Below are positions 16,606 to 24,906 of a stretch of 39,709 nt of DNA, piece after piece. Within the stretch, counting starts at the first letter, position 1; each line of letters starts with the position of its first letter. The notes below the pieces were generated by a model, which saw only the letters and a program-made list of their open reading frames with translations, was not told the origin of the DNA and searched no databases. The stretch comes from Opitutia bacterium (GTDB taxonomy: Bacteria; Verrucomicrobiota; Verrucomicrobiia; Opitutales; Seribacteraceae), in contig PBLJ01000053.1 in assembly GCA_002721705.1 (NCBI GenBank), positions 1 through 39,709 on the forward strand, written 5' to 3'. A program made the position numbers and the translations under genes.

Positions 16606-17176
16606 ATGAATCTCGAAGCCGAGCTTTCATCACAAGTAAATTGCGAATACTTGGTTATTGGTTCCGGAGCTGGAGGATCCGTGCAAACTCCCTTTTTATT
16701 TTATTGAGAAAGAGCGGCCTTTCCAAATTGACCGGGAAACGGTTGGAATTTCACATGAACTGCAAGGTAGTGTCCAAATTCGACCACGTCGCTGATGCGG
16801 AGGAATCAACCGTTAGCCTAAATTTCGCAAGGGAATTCGAGGACGAAGGCGCCTTGATCAGTCCCGCTAACTTCAGGCTGCCTTTCGTGCTGTCCACCTT
16901 GGCTCACCATGACAATTCCATGCTCAAGCAAGTCGTGGCGGAATCCAACCGCTACGGGCTTTTCGTAACCCAGATACAACCCAAGAGCGTGGCTCGTGTC
17001 CGATGGGCCAGCAAAAGAACGGGGCGGTCGTGGATGAAAACGGAAAGGTTTACGGATACGACAATTGATTTGTCTGCGACGCCAGCGTATTGCCCACCAA
17101 CATTGGCGAAAGTCCGCAAGCTACGATCATGGCCTTTTCGCACGAAATCGTTGCTCGACACCTCAATACGCTTTAA
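16606..17176 (+). pseudogene. Decayed GMC oxidoreductase (internal deletion, frameshifts, stop)
   Basis: Three reading frames carry successive pieces of one FAD-dependent GMC oxidoreductase. Piece 1 (16606-16707) has the FAD-binding motif YLVIGSGAGGS, then jumps directly to QTPF, a segment that belongs a few hundred residues later in intact proteins, and stops at a TGA. Piece 2, in another frame from about 16695 to 17000, reads LLRKSGL, then FHMNCKVVSKFD, FEDEGALISPANF and RYGLFVTQIQPKSVARVR. Piece 3 (17003-17176) is in the first-plus-one frame and gives MGQQKNGAVVDENGKVYG, an in-frame TGA at 17066-17068, then FVCDASVLPTNIGESPQA and TIMAFSHEIVARHL, the normal C-terminus. At least one large deletion, two frame changes and one nonsense codon make it non-functional. 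Confidence 0.88.
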
Positions 17177-17228
17177 GAACCTGTTGGACTAGAGCTTGAA
17201 CCAACAATTCCAAGACCCTAAAAAAACC

Positions 17229-17486
17229 ATGAAAACAAATTCACTACTCTTCGTATCGTTGGCGATCCTGGGAGGCACCTTGCGAGGCACAGTGGTCAGC
17301 AAGGGAAAGAACCTTGTCGACGTAAAGCCAGCGGACGGAGGACCCGTCGAACGCTATATTCCACATTGGCGCGGCAATAGGCTGGACAAGGACGTCCTCC
17401 GTCAAATCGCTCCCATCGAGGTGGGGCAAAAAGTATCCGTGCGCTGGGAATACGACGAGTGCAAACGGGTGCTTAGCATTCGCTGA
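17229..17486 (+). CDS. Small secreted protein, function unknown
   Basis: The frame opens at 17196, but the ATG at 17229 gives an 85-residue protein with a normal signal peptide (MKTNSLLFVSLAILGGTLRG). The mature part looks like one short beta-rich unit: GTVVSKGKNLVDVKPADGG, then RYIPHWRGN, then GQKVSVRWEYDECKRVLSI. This resembles a small OB-like or SH3-like domain, but I recognise no family. It lies directly after the GMC pseudogene and 36 bp before the GH16 gene, so it may be co-transcribed with the latter. Confidence 0.7.
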   Translation: MKTNSLLFVSLAILGGTLRGTVVSKGKNLVDVKPADGGPVERYIPHWRGNRLDKDVLRQIAPIEVGQKVSVRWEYDECKRVLSIR

Positions 17487-17522
17487 ATTGCATCTCACGG
17501 ACCAATAGCGAAAGATAAACTC

Positions 17523-18326
17523 ATGCCAAGAAAGCTCTTTCTTCTTTGTCTGTTAATCAGCGGGCCTTCGTTGACCATCTATGCAGCCGAGTGGAAGCTC
17601 GTCTGGGCCGATGAATTCGACGGGAAAAGCCTCGACTACTCCAAGTGGGGTGTAGAAGTGAATGCCTTTGGCGGTGGCAACGGAGAGATGCAGATCTACA
17701 CTGATCGACTGGAGAACGTGCGGGTCCAGAATGGCCAACTGATTATCGAAGCCCGCAAGGACGGTTACGCCGAATCCGGCACCAAACGCGACTACTCATC
17801 GGGACGCATACGGTCCAAGCATCGTGGCGAGTGGCGGTACGGACGCATCGACGTAAGAGCCAAGCTTCCCATCGGCAAGGGCATCTGGCCGGCCATCTGG
17901 ATGCTTCCCACGGACAATGCCTACGGCACGTGGGCGGCCAGCGGGGAAATTGATATAATGGAGTTGGTTGGACACGAACCCGACACCTACCACGGCACTC
18001 TGCACTACGGTGGAAAATGGCCAAACAACAAACACACGGGGAAACCATTCAAGTTGGCCTCTGGCACCTTTGCCGATGCCTTTCACGTCTTCTCCATCGT
18101 TTGGCAAAAAGGGAAAATCGAGTGGTATTTGGACGGCAAGCTATGGCAGACTCAAGAGAAATGGCAGAGCGAGGGAGGGAAGTTCCCCGCTCCTTTCGAT
18201 CAGCGCTTTCATCTCTTGATCAACTTGGCGGTGGGTGGCAACTGGCCCGGACCACCGGATGCCAAGACCAGGTTTCCAGCGCGATTGTTGGTGGATTACG
18301 TGCGTGTTTATCAGTGGAGCAAGTGA
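17523..18326 (+). CDS. Secreted GH16-family beta-glucanase (laminarinase-like)
   Basis: This 267-residue protein has a signal peptide (about 1-21) and one GH16 jelly-roll domain. The catalytic motif GEIDIMELVG supplies the nucleophile Glu142, Asp144 and acid/base Glu147. Aromatic cleft residues lie in GKGIWPAIWMLP, and the family start (WADEFDG) and end (NLAVGGNWPG, LLVDYVRVYQW) are intact. GH16 enzymes of this type usually cut beta-1,3- or mixed-linked glucans such as laminarin, while other members cut agar, carrageenan or porphyran. The lack of the extra residue in the ExDxxE spacing fits laminarinase-like or agarase-like groups equally, so substrate is uncertain. Confidence 0.94.
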   Translation: MPRKLFLLCLLISGPSLTIYAAEWKLVWADEFDGKSLDYSKWGVEVNAFGGGNGEMQIYTDRLENVRVQNGQLIIEARKDGYAESGTKRDYSSGRIRSKHRGEWRYGRIDVRAKLPIGKGIWPAIWMLPTDNAYGTWAASGEIDIMELVGHEPDTYHGTLHYGGKWPNNKHTGKPFKLASGTFADAFHVFSIVWQKGKIEWYLDGKLWQTQEKWQSEGGKFPAPFDQRFHLLINLAVGGNWPGPPDAKTRFPARLLVDYVRVYQWSK

Positions 18327-18416
18327 CTTGCATCCAAGTAACCCAAAAAGTCGGCGCGGTGTATTAAAGGTGGTTCAAACAAATTTCATTATCCAAACAA
18401 CGAATCCTCGTATTCA

Positions 18417-20435
18417 ATGAATATTCGACTGAGCGTAATTATTTTACACGCCGGACTCGTGTCACTGCTTGCGGCCGCTCCCTCAGGTCCGGTGCGTCAA
18501 GGCCCCAAGCCAATCGATGCAACTACTCATGGCATTGGTCGTTGGGTGCCAGACCTTTCCTATACCACGATCGATGGGAAAAAAGGAAAACTGTCGGACT
18601 ACAAGCAAAAGAAAGCGCTGGTGGTGGCATTCACGGGATCCTCCTGTCCCCTGAGCAAAAGGTTTGCCCCTTCTTTGGCCGCAATCGAGAAAGAATACGC
18701 AACAAAAGGCGTAGCGTTCATTTTCGTCGATCCAATCGCCATAGATGGAGCCAAGGAAGACCTGCATAAGATGGCCGAATTAAATGGATTCAAGGGTTCG
18801 GTGATCTTGGATGAAAACGAATCCATCACCAGCGGATTGGGTGCCATGACAACCACCGAAGTCTTTATCCTCGATGGCGCTCGCACCCTTCTGTACCGGG
18901 GCCCGGTGGATGACCAGTATGGAATCGGATATCAACTCGATGCCCCACGCAAGGAATACCTTCGAGCCGCTCTCGATGCTCATTTGGATGGCAAGGAAAT
19001 CTCTACCCAAGCGCTGTGGGCCCCAGGTTGCGAACTGGCCGTTGATCAAGATGCTTCCGCCAAGCGAAACCTCACTTACCATAATCGAATATCCCGCATT
19101 TTGCAGACCCACTGCGCGGAATGCCATCGCAAGGGTGGCGTAGCCCCTTTCGCACTGGAAAGTTATGCGGACGCCAAGGAAAACGCGGGCATGATACGTA
19201 AGGTAGTGTCCGAAGGCATCATGCCTCCTTGGTTCGCCGCAGCCCCACCGGCAGGACATTCCTCGCCTTGGGCCAATGATCGCTCCCTTCCCGACGAAGA
19301 CAAGGCCGACCTAATCGCTTGGGTCCGCGGAGGAAAACCGGAAGGCAACCCGGATGACGCTCCTCTTGCCAAAAACAGGAAAAGCGAATGGAGCATCGGC
19401 AAACCGGACGCTGTCTTTCCCCTGCCTCGCGAAGTACAGGTCAAGGCAACGGGGCAAATGCCCTACGTCTATCTTCGGGTGAAAACCAACTTCCCCGAAG
19501 ATCGCTGGGTAGAAGCCGCCGAGGTACGACCGACCGCGGCGCAAGTCGTTCACCACGTGATCGTCTTCGTTACGGCAACTGGCCGATTCAACAGGGACCA
19601 AACCGGTTCCCTTGCCGCCTACGTACCCGGCAACACCTTTGTCGAATTTCCACCGGGTGTTGCGAAGAAGCTTCCTGCAGGAGCCACGCTTCTCTTTCAG
19701 ATGCATTACACCCCGACTGGTGAGCCCACAAGCGACCGCACGCGCATAGGCCTTCGATTCGCCAAGGAAACTCCTGCGAAAATCATTCGTACCTTGCCCG
19801 TGGCTAACCGACGGATCCGTATTCCGGCAAATGAATCCGACCACGCCGAAACCGCTTCCCGATACGTTCCGACCGAAACCGTCGTGCGAGCCTTCATGCC
19901 TCACATGCACCTGCGAGGGAAGGCGTTCAAGTATGAACTTCTCAAGCAAAACGGAGAGCGAGAAACCCTGCTCGAGGTACCTCGCTACGACTTCAACTGG
20001 CAACTGCGCTACGAACTGAAGGAACCACGATCCCTGCCAGCGGGCAGTCGGATCGAGGTAACGGGCGTCTTCGACAACAGCTCGGATAATCCCGCCAATC
20101 CCGACCCCAACCGGATTGTGCGATGGGGTGACCAATCGGACGAGGAAATGCTTATTGGGTACGTCGAATGCGAAATCGATGCAGTGGAGACGGTCAATCA
20201 GCCAAAAAGAGTTTGGGATGCTGACCTATTTACCAAACTGGACAAGAACAAGGACGGTTTCCTCACCAAGGACGAATTCACGCGGCCTGCCCTGTTCCCT
20301 TTCTTCGACTCCGACAAGGACGGTCGGGTAACGCGAAAGGAAGGGGCCGAAGGGATGAAGAAACTCAAACAGCGTGAAGAAGACCTGCGAAGAGGCCAAG
20401 AGGCCTTGCGAGGCTTATTGGACCAATTTCGCTAA
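18417..20435 (+). CDS. Redoxin / cytochrome c / copper type II monooxygenase / EF-hand fusion
   Basis: This 672-residue exported protein (signal about 1-21) contains four recognisable parts in order. A thioredoxin-fold redoxin domain (about 42-190) has one candidate active Cys77 (SSCPLS). A haem c site, CAECH, uses Cys233, Cys236 and His237, followed by MPPWFA. A PHM/DBH-like ascorbate-dependent copper monooxygenase region (about 340-590) keeps all six expected copper ligands: His379-His380 (VVHHVIVF), His430 (FQMHY), His496 and His498 (MPHMHLRG) and Met578 (DEEMLIGYVEC). Two canonical EF-hand loops lie at 609-620 and 631-642. It is probably a periplasmic redox enzyme; the substrate is unknown. 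Its stop overlaps the convergent methyltransferase stop by 4 bp. Confidence 0.87.
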   Translation: MNIRLSVIILHAGLVSLLAAAPSGPVRQGPKPIDATTHGIGRWVPDLSYTTIDGKKGKLSDYKQKKALVVAFTGSSCPLSKRFAPSLAAIEKEYATKGVAFIFVDPIAIDGAKEDLHKMAELNGFKGSVILDENESITSGLGAMTTTEVFILDGARTLLYRGPVDDQYGIGYQLDAPRKEYLRAALDAHLDGKEISTQALWAPGCELAVDQDASAKRNLTYHNRISRILQTHCAECHRKGGVAPFALESYADAKENAGMIRKVVSEGIMPPWFAAAPPAGHSSPWANDRSLPDEDKADLIAWVRGGKPEGNPDDAPLAKNRKSEWSIGKPDAVFPLPREVQVKATGQMPYVYLRVKTNFPEDRWVEAAEVRPTAAQVVHHVIVFVTATGRFNRDQTGSLAAYVPGNTFVEFPPGVAKKLPAGATLLFQMHYTPTGEPTSDRTRIGLRFAKETPAKIIRTLPVANRRIRIPANESDHAETASRYVPTETVVRAFMPHMHLRGKAFKYELLKQNGERETLLEVPRYDFNWQLRYELKEPRSLPAGSRIEVTGVFDNSSDNPANPDPNRIVRWGDQSDEEMLIGYVECEIDAVETVNQPKRVWDADLFTKLDKNKDGFLTKDEFTRPALFPFFDSDKDGRVTRKEGAEGMKKLKQREEDLRRGQEALRGLLDQFR

Positions 20436-21775
20436 ATTCTGTCGTCAAGCTCGACCAAACGCTCGACGATACGGGTCATGGCGAGGGGAGGGATCGATTC
20501 GCCGATCACTTGTCGAACCAACTTGGGCGAGAAACTCATGCCGGGAACGGGTCGGCCAAAGGGTACCCCCTCGAACTGGTAGCGTTGCTTCCAACGAGGG
20601 TTGTCAAGGGTGCCGAGAAGTAGAATTTCCCGTAGCGAAAGTACGCGGTTCTGATCAGGATGTCCTTTGACGTCACTCGAAATGACACCGCTGTTCATGG
20701 TCAAGGTACTGGCGGGCTGATCCCATTTCATCCGACGGTAACTGGTGCGGAAACCGCGAACTAAACGGGGGCTTCCCTTGTTGCTTATCGTCGGTTTCGG
20801 GAGAGGCTTGGAACAACCTCGACAAGTAACGTCTTCCGACGCATGGGCATCCTTTCCACAGGATGGGCATTGGTGGTTGTCGAATGCGGTACCTCCCTCA
20901 GGCGTATGTTTCATCCAGTAATATTGACGCTCGTTCCATCGAGGAACCCGATGGTAGGGATCATTCGGGTCGGCAAAGTTGTGAGAGGCATCAAGGGAGG
21001 GCAATTGGCCAATTGCCTCACGCAAGGTAACGGGAGACGGCAAGTCTGAACCACCGTGAGTGGGCGCGGGATGTAATTCGGTTGGTTCCTCGAAAAAGAC
21101 GTCGTCCGCCTGCGGAAACTGCTGCTTAACGGCAGGCAGGCGACATCCGACGGTTATGAGGCGCTGCCTATGGTGAGGCACGCCATAGTGCCTGAAATCA
21201 AGAATCGATGACCTGATGGTATAACCGAGGGGATGCAGGCGACGGGCAAGCAACGAGAGGATGTTTTCCGGTTTGCCATGCTCGTTGCGAATCACCGTGT
21301 TTTCCATCCTGCGAACGTTTTCAAGAAGGAACCAATCAGGTTGCAGAGCCTCGACGATTTCGAGCCCTGGCAGGACAAGTCGGTTTCGTTCGTCTTCCTG
21401 AGGACGATTACCTGACCGTATAGCCGAAGATATGCGCCCTGCCCCATTGGCGGACATTCCCTGGCAAGGAGGTGACAAAGTGATCAACCAAGGACGCAAG
21501 CCGCCCAGTTTCTTTTTCATGAACTCGACGTAGGCTGTTCCAAGTTTCCAGACATCTCCCTCGAAAACCTTGGTATCGGGGAAATTCCTTCTGATCAATT
21601 CTGCTCGCGATGGCAGGAGCTCACAAGCCGCCACAACTGGAATATCCAATCCCCACTCAATCCCCACGTCACCAATGCCTCCACCTGAAAACACGGATCC
21701 TGAAACCATGGCCACCTCGTCATCCAAACGACGAAAGCTTACGGCGCGCGGTTGATCGGTCTGGTCTGCAATCAT
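20432..21775 (-). CDS. DNA (cytosine-5-)-methyltransferase with zinc-ribbon insertion
   Basis: This 447-residue protein has the ordered motifs of C5-cytosine methyltransferases: I FSGGGIGDVG (29-38), IV SPPCQG with catalytic Cys104, VI ENV (152-154), VIII QRLITVG (204-210), IX near 350-359 and X GESIPP (425-430). The target-recognition region contains a CPSC and CRGC pair (Cys303, 306, 318, 321), which looks like a zinc ribbon. The recognition sequence cannot be read from the protein. No restriction endonuclease, Vsr or specificity subunit is adjacent, so it may be a solitary methyltransferase. Met23, directly before motif I, is an alternative start, and no start has a strong ribosome site. 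It is divergent from the DUF3500 gene. Confidence 0.93.
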   Translation of the reverse strand: MIADQTDQPRAVSFRRLDDEVAMVSGSVFSGGGIGDVGIEWGLDIPVVAACELLPSRAELIRRNFPDTKVFEGDVWKLGTAYVEFMKKKLGGLRPWLITLSPPCQGMSANGAGRISSAIRSGNRPQEDERNRLVLPGLEIVEALQPDWFLLENVRRMENTVIRNEHGKPENILSLLARRLHPLGYTIRSSILDFRHYGVPHHRQRLITVGCRLPAVKQQFPQADDVFFEEPTELHPAPTHGGSDLPSPVTLREAIGQLPSLDASHNFADPNDPYHRVPRWNERQYYWMKHTPEGGTAFDNHQCPSCGKDAHASEDVTCRGCSKPLPKPTISNKGSPRLVRGFRTSYRRMKWDQPASTLTMNSGVISSDVKGHPDQNRVLSLREILLLGTLDNPRWKQRYQFEGVPFGRPVPGMSFSPKLVRQVIGESIPPLAMTRIVERLVELDDRI

Positions 21776-21921
21776 TTTACTTTTGCTAATGAAACGTAAG
21801 CGCCTTGGAAAGAAAGCGTCAAGGAACGGCTGAACTTTTGCTCAAGTTAGGGCATTTTCCCGTGGACGTCGCAAGAGGGAGTCCCATGCTCGACTTACCT
21901 CATTCCATCAACCCAAACACT

Positions 21922-23517
21922 ATGAAGACAGCACTTGCATTCATCTTCCTCTTGGCGGCTCCCGCATCCGCCCTCTTCGCTCACGATCCCGCCTCCGAAA
22001 TGGCCACGGCGGCGAAGCTTTTCATCAAGTCTCTCGACGACAAGGCCAAGAAGGCGGCCCTCCTTCCATTCAGCGGCAAGGACCGTGAAACTTGGACCTT
22101 TCTGCCCGACAAGTTCATCAAGCCGGAGGTCAAAAGAAAGGGGCTAGTAATCAAGAAGATGACTCCTCAACAACGCATCCTCACGCATGGACTGCTTGCT
22201 TCCGCCCTCAGTCACCGCGGTTACCTCGAGGCCACCACCATAATGACTCTTGAGCAAATTTTGTTCGATATCACGGGGGATGCGATTCGCGACCCCGAGC
22301 TATACTACGTGTCCATCTATGGAACCCCATCCAAGGCCGGTACTTGGGGATGGCGCTTCGAGGGACATCACATCTCCCTGCATTTCACCATGGTGAACGG
22401 ACGCATTTTCTCCGTTACACCTAGTTTCTTCGGCACCAATCCCGCGGAGGTGAAGGAAGGACCGTTCAAGGGGCTCAAGGTGCTCGCGGACGAAGAAAAC
22501 AAGGCGCGCAAACTGGCTCGCTCCCTTTCACCGCCGCAACGGGAGCTCGGCATACTCTCCGATGAAGCGCCTGCCGACATCCTGACCAAATGGGACAGCG
22601 TGATCAATAGAGACACATTCTTTCCGCCCAAGGGATTGCCCATCACCAAAATGAATTCTCGCCAAAAAGGTTGGTTGGCCGAAGTGGTGGAAGCCTACGT
22701 CGCCAAACATCGCCCAGAAGTTCTTGCCCAGGTGACTAGCAAGAATCCATTGATCGACCCCAAGGAAACCTATTTCGCGTGGGCCGGAAGCCGTAGCCCG
22801 GGACAAGGTCATTACTATCGCATCCAAACCCCGAAATTCCTCTTCGAATACGATTGCACCCAAAACGGAGCCAACCACGTTCATGCCGTCTGGCGCGATT
22901 TCGAAGGCGACTTCGGGCGCGACCTGCTGGGACAACACCTAGCCGAGTCCCATAAACTTGAAAAAGGTTGGGAAAGCCTCTTCGACGGCAAAACCCTCAA
23001 GGGATGGAAAGCAAATGAAAACGAGGACTCCTTCAGCGTGCGAGATGGTTGCATCGTGGCCAACGCCCCCGGGAGATGTCACCTATTCTATGAAACCAAG
23101 AAGCCTTTCAAGAACTTCGAGTTCAAGGCCGAGGTAATGACGCTTCCCCACGCCAACGCCGGCATCTACTTCCACACCAAGTACCAGGATGCCGGATGGC
23201 CTAAGGCAGGTTTCGAATGCCAAATCAACAACACCTACCATGACCCCAAGAAAACGGCTAGCATCTACGGCGTAAAGGATACCTTGCAGGCTCCCGCCAA
23301 TGACGACGAATGGTTCGAGGTCTACATCAAGGTGGACGGCAAGAAAGTAGTCACCAAGGTAAACGGAAAAACCATTGTGGAATGGACGCAACCGGATGAC
23401 TGGAAAGCAGGCGAAGGCTTCGAGCGTATCCTTGGAGAAGGGACCTTTGCGCTCCAAGGCCATGATCCCGGGAGCACCGTGCTCTTTCGTAACTTGCGCG
23501 TGAAACGCCTCCCATGA
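21922..23517 (+). CDS. Secreted DUF3500-DUF1080 fusion protein
   Basis: The frame opens at 21805, but the ATG at 21922 starts a clean signal peptide (MKTALAFIFLLAAPASALFA), giving 531 residues. The N-terminal two thirds match DUF3500: an all-helical start, RETWTFLPDKF, MTPQQRILTHGLLASALS, then GTPSKAGTWGWRFEGHHISL and TPSFFGTNPAEV. The C-terminal third is a DUF1080 concanavalin-like domain (WESLFDGKTLKGWK, NAGIYFHTKYQ, TKVNGKTIVEW, GTFALQGHDPGSTVLFRNLRV). DUF1080 members are often called 3-keto-disaccharide hydrolases; DUF3500 has no agreed function. Its end overlaps a possible ATG of the next gene (ATGA at 23514). Confidence 0.88.
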   Translation: MKTALAFIFLLAAPASALFAHDPASEMATAAKLFIKSLDDKAKKAALLPFSGKDRETWTFLPDKFIKPEVKRKGLVIKKMTPQQRILTHGLLASALSHRGYLEATTIMTLEQILFDITGDAIRDPELYYVSIYGTPSKAGTWGWRFEGHHISLHFTMVNGRIFSVTPSFFGTNPAEVKEGPFKGLKVLADEENKARKLARSLSPPQRELGILSDEAPADILTKWDSVINRDTFFPPKGLPITKMNSRQKGWLAEVVEAYVAKHRPEVLAQVTSKNPLIDPKETYFAWAGSRSPGQGHYYRIQTPKFLFEYDCTQNGANHVHAVWRDFEGDFGRDLLGQHLAESHKLEKGWESLFDGKTLKGWKANENEDSFSVRDGCIVANAPGRCHLFYETKKPFKNFEFKAEVMTLPHANAGIYFHTKYQDAGWPKAGFECQINNTYHDPKKTASIYGVKDTLQAPANDDEWFEVYIKVDGKKVVTKVNGKTIVEWTQPDDWKAGEGFERILGEGTFALQGHDPGSTVLFRNLRVKRLP

Positions 23518-23528
23518 GGAATTCCCCA

Positions 23529-24842
23529 ATGACCTTACGCACTCTCAGTCTACTTGCCTTCCTCTTGCCGCTTGCGGGACAAGCGAATAATTGGCCTCAG
23601 TGGCGGGGACCCGATGCCTCGGGCCACGTCGAGGGAACCGGTTTCCCAACGGAATGGAGTGAAACCAAGAACGTTGTCTGGAAAAGCAAGATTCCTGGTC
23701 GAGGACATTCTTCCCCCGTGGTCGAGGATAATCTAGTCTGGATGACCACTGCCTATGAAACGCCGGCGTCGGAAGAAGACATGAAGAAACGTCTCCAGTC
23801 CAATACCGGCAGCCAACCGCTCACCTTGCTTGCCACGGTTAGTCTGCGGGCAGTGCGGATCGATCCCAAGACGGGCAAGGTGCTGCTCAACGTAGAAGTC
23901 TTCAAGAAAGACAAACCGCAGTGGGTACACAAGATGAACAGTTATGCTTCCTGTACGCCTTGGCTGGAAGACGGAAAACTGTACTGCCATTTTGGAGCTA
24001 TGGGAAATGCCTGCCTCGATGCTAAGACCGGCAAGGTATTGTGGCGAAACGACGACAAGAAACTGTGGGTAATGCACGAAAACGGCCCCGGTAGTTCACC
24101 AATCCTATCGGGCGACCACATGATCTTACACCTCGATGGAAGCGACAAGCAAAGCATCGTCGCCCTGCGCAAGGACAACGGGAAAATCGCTTGGCAAACC
24201 AAGCGATCGGGCAAAATGAACAGCAACCCTCAGTTGCAGAAAGCTTACTCCACCCCGATTTTGGTAAAGATAAACGGCAAGGATTGCGTGGCCTCTCCCG
24301 CCGCCGACTGGATTTACGGCTATGACCCCGCAAGCGGCAAGGAACTATGGAAAGTGCCTTATGGCCTGCTTGGTTTCTCGAACGTAGCCCGGCCCGTTGT
24401 CGGCCATGGCATGATCTACGTGCCCACCTGTTTCATGAAAGGAGAGGTTCTGGCGATTCGCTACCAAGGCGTTCCAAAACCGAAAGTCGTTTGGCGATTG
24501 AGCCGAGGCGGACCCAAAATGCCCTCACCTCTTCTAGTCGGAAATGAACTCTACCTCGTCAACGATGCCGGTATCGCGATGTGCCTCGACGCCCAAACCG
24601 GGGAAATGCATTGGCGAGAGCGGATCAACGCCCAATTCAGCGCATCCCCCACTTACGCGGACGGCAAAATCTATCTCTGCGATCGAAAAGGCGCTACCAC
24701 TGTGCTTAAACCAGGCAAATCCTACAAAGTGCTCGCCCACAACCAGCTGGATGGCGGCGAGCACAAGGCAAGCCTGACACCTTACGGAAAATCTTTTCTG
24801 GTGCGCACGGAAGAGGCTATTTATCGCATCGGGCGGAAATAG
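23529..24842 (+). CDS. Secreted PQQ-like beta-propeller protein
   Basis: This protein has 437 residues from the ATG at 23529. The frame also has an ATG at 23514 that overlaps the previous stop, but GAGG at 23516-23519 is well placed for 23529, which also starts the signal peptide (MTLRTLSLLAFLLPLAGQA). The mature part is a PQQ/quinoprotein-type propeller with repeated outer-strand motifs such as WPQWRGPDASG, GKVLWRNDDKKLW, GKIAWQTKRSG, GKELWKVPYG and GEMHWRERIN. Whether PQQ is bound cannot be said; many PVC homologues lack cofactor residues. It sits between the DUF3500-DUF1080 gene and the DUF1501 gene, probably in one operon. Confidence 0.88.
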   Translation: MTLRTLSLLAFLLPLAGQANNWPQWRGPDASGHVEGTGFPTEWSETKNVVWKSKIPGRGHSSPVVEDNLVWMTTAYETPASEEDMKKRLQSNTGSQPLTLLATVSLRAVRIDPKTGKVLLNVEVFKKDKPQWVHKMNSYASCTPWLEDGKLYCHFGAMGNACLDAKTGKVLWRNDDKKLWVMHENGPGSSPILSGDHMILHLDGSDKQSIVALRKDNGKIAWQTKRSGKMNSNPQLQKAYSTPILVKINGKDCVASPAADWIYGYDPASGKELWKVPYGLLGFSNVARPVVGHGMIYVPTCFMKGEVLAIRYQGVPKPKVVWRLSRGGPKMPSPLLVGNELYLVNDAGIAMCLDAQTGEMHWRERINAQFSASPTYADGKIYLCDRKGATTVLKPGKSYKVLAHNQLDGGEHKASLTPYGKSFLVRTEEAIYRIGRK

Positions 24843-24906
24843 TTCCTCTCTCAAATGGGTTGGATCGCTTTGACAAAGGCGCGGAATCCCGGATAATGCA
24901 TAGAAC

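Noticed and set aside
16641..17192. The 183-codon frame as an intact hypothetical gene
   Set aside because: Its middle matches GMC oxidoreductases but both ends read out of frame; the true neighbouring pieces lie in other frames, so it is part of the pseudogene.
19311..20135. A 274-codon minus-strand open frame inside the copper-protein gene
   Set aside because: The opposite strand encodes the complete copper-ligand set and EF-hands, so this is a shadow.
20432..21775. A complete restriction-modification system
   Set aside because: Only the methyltransferase is present; both neighbours are exported proteins unrelated to restriction.
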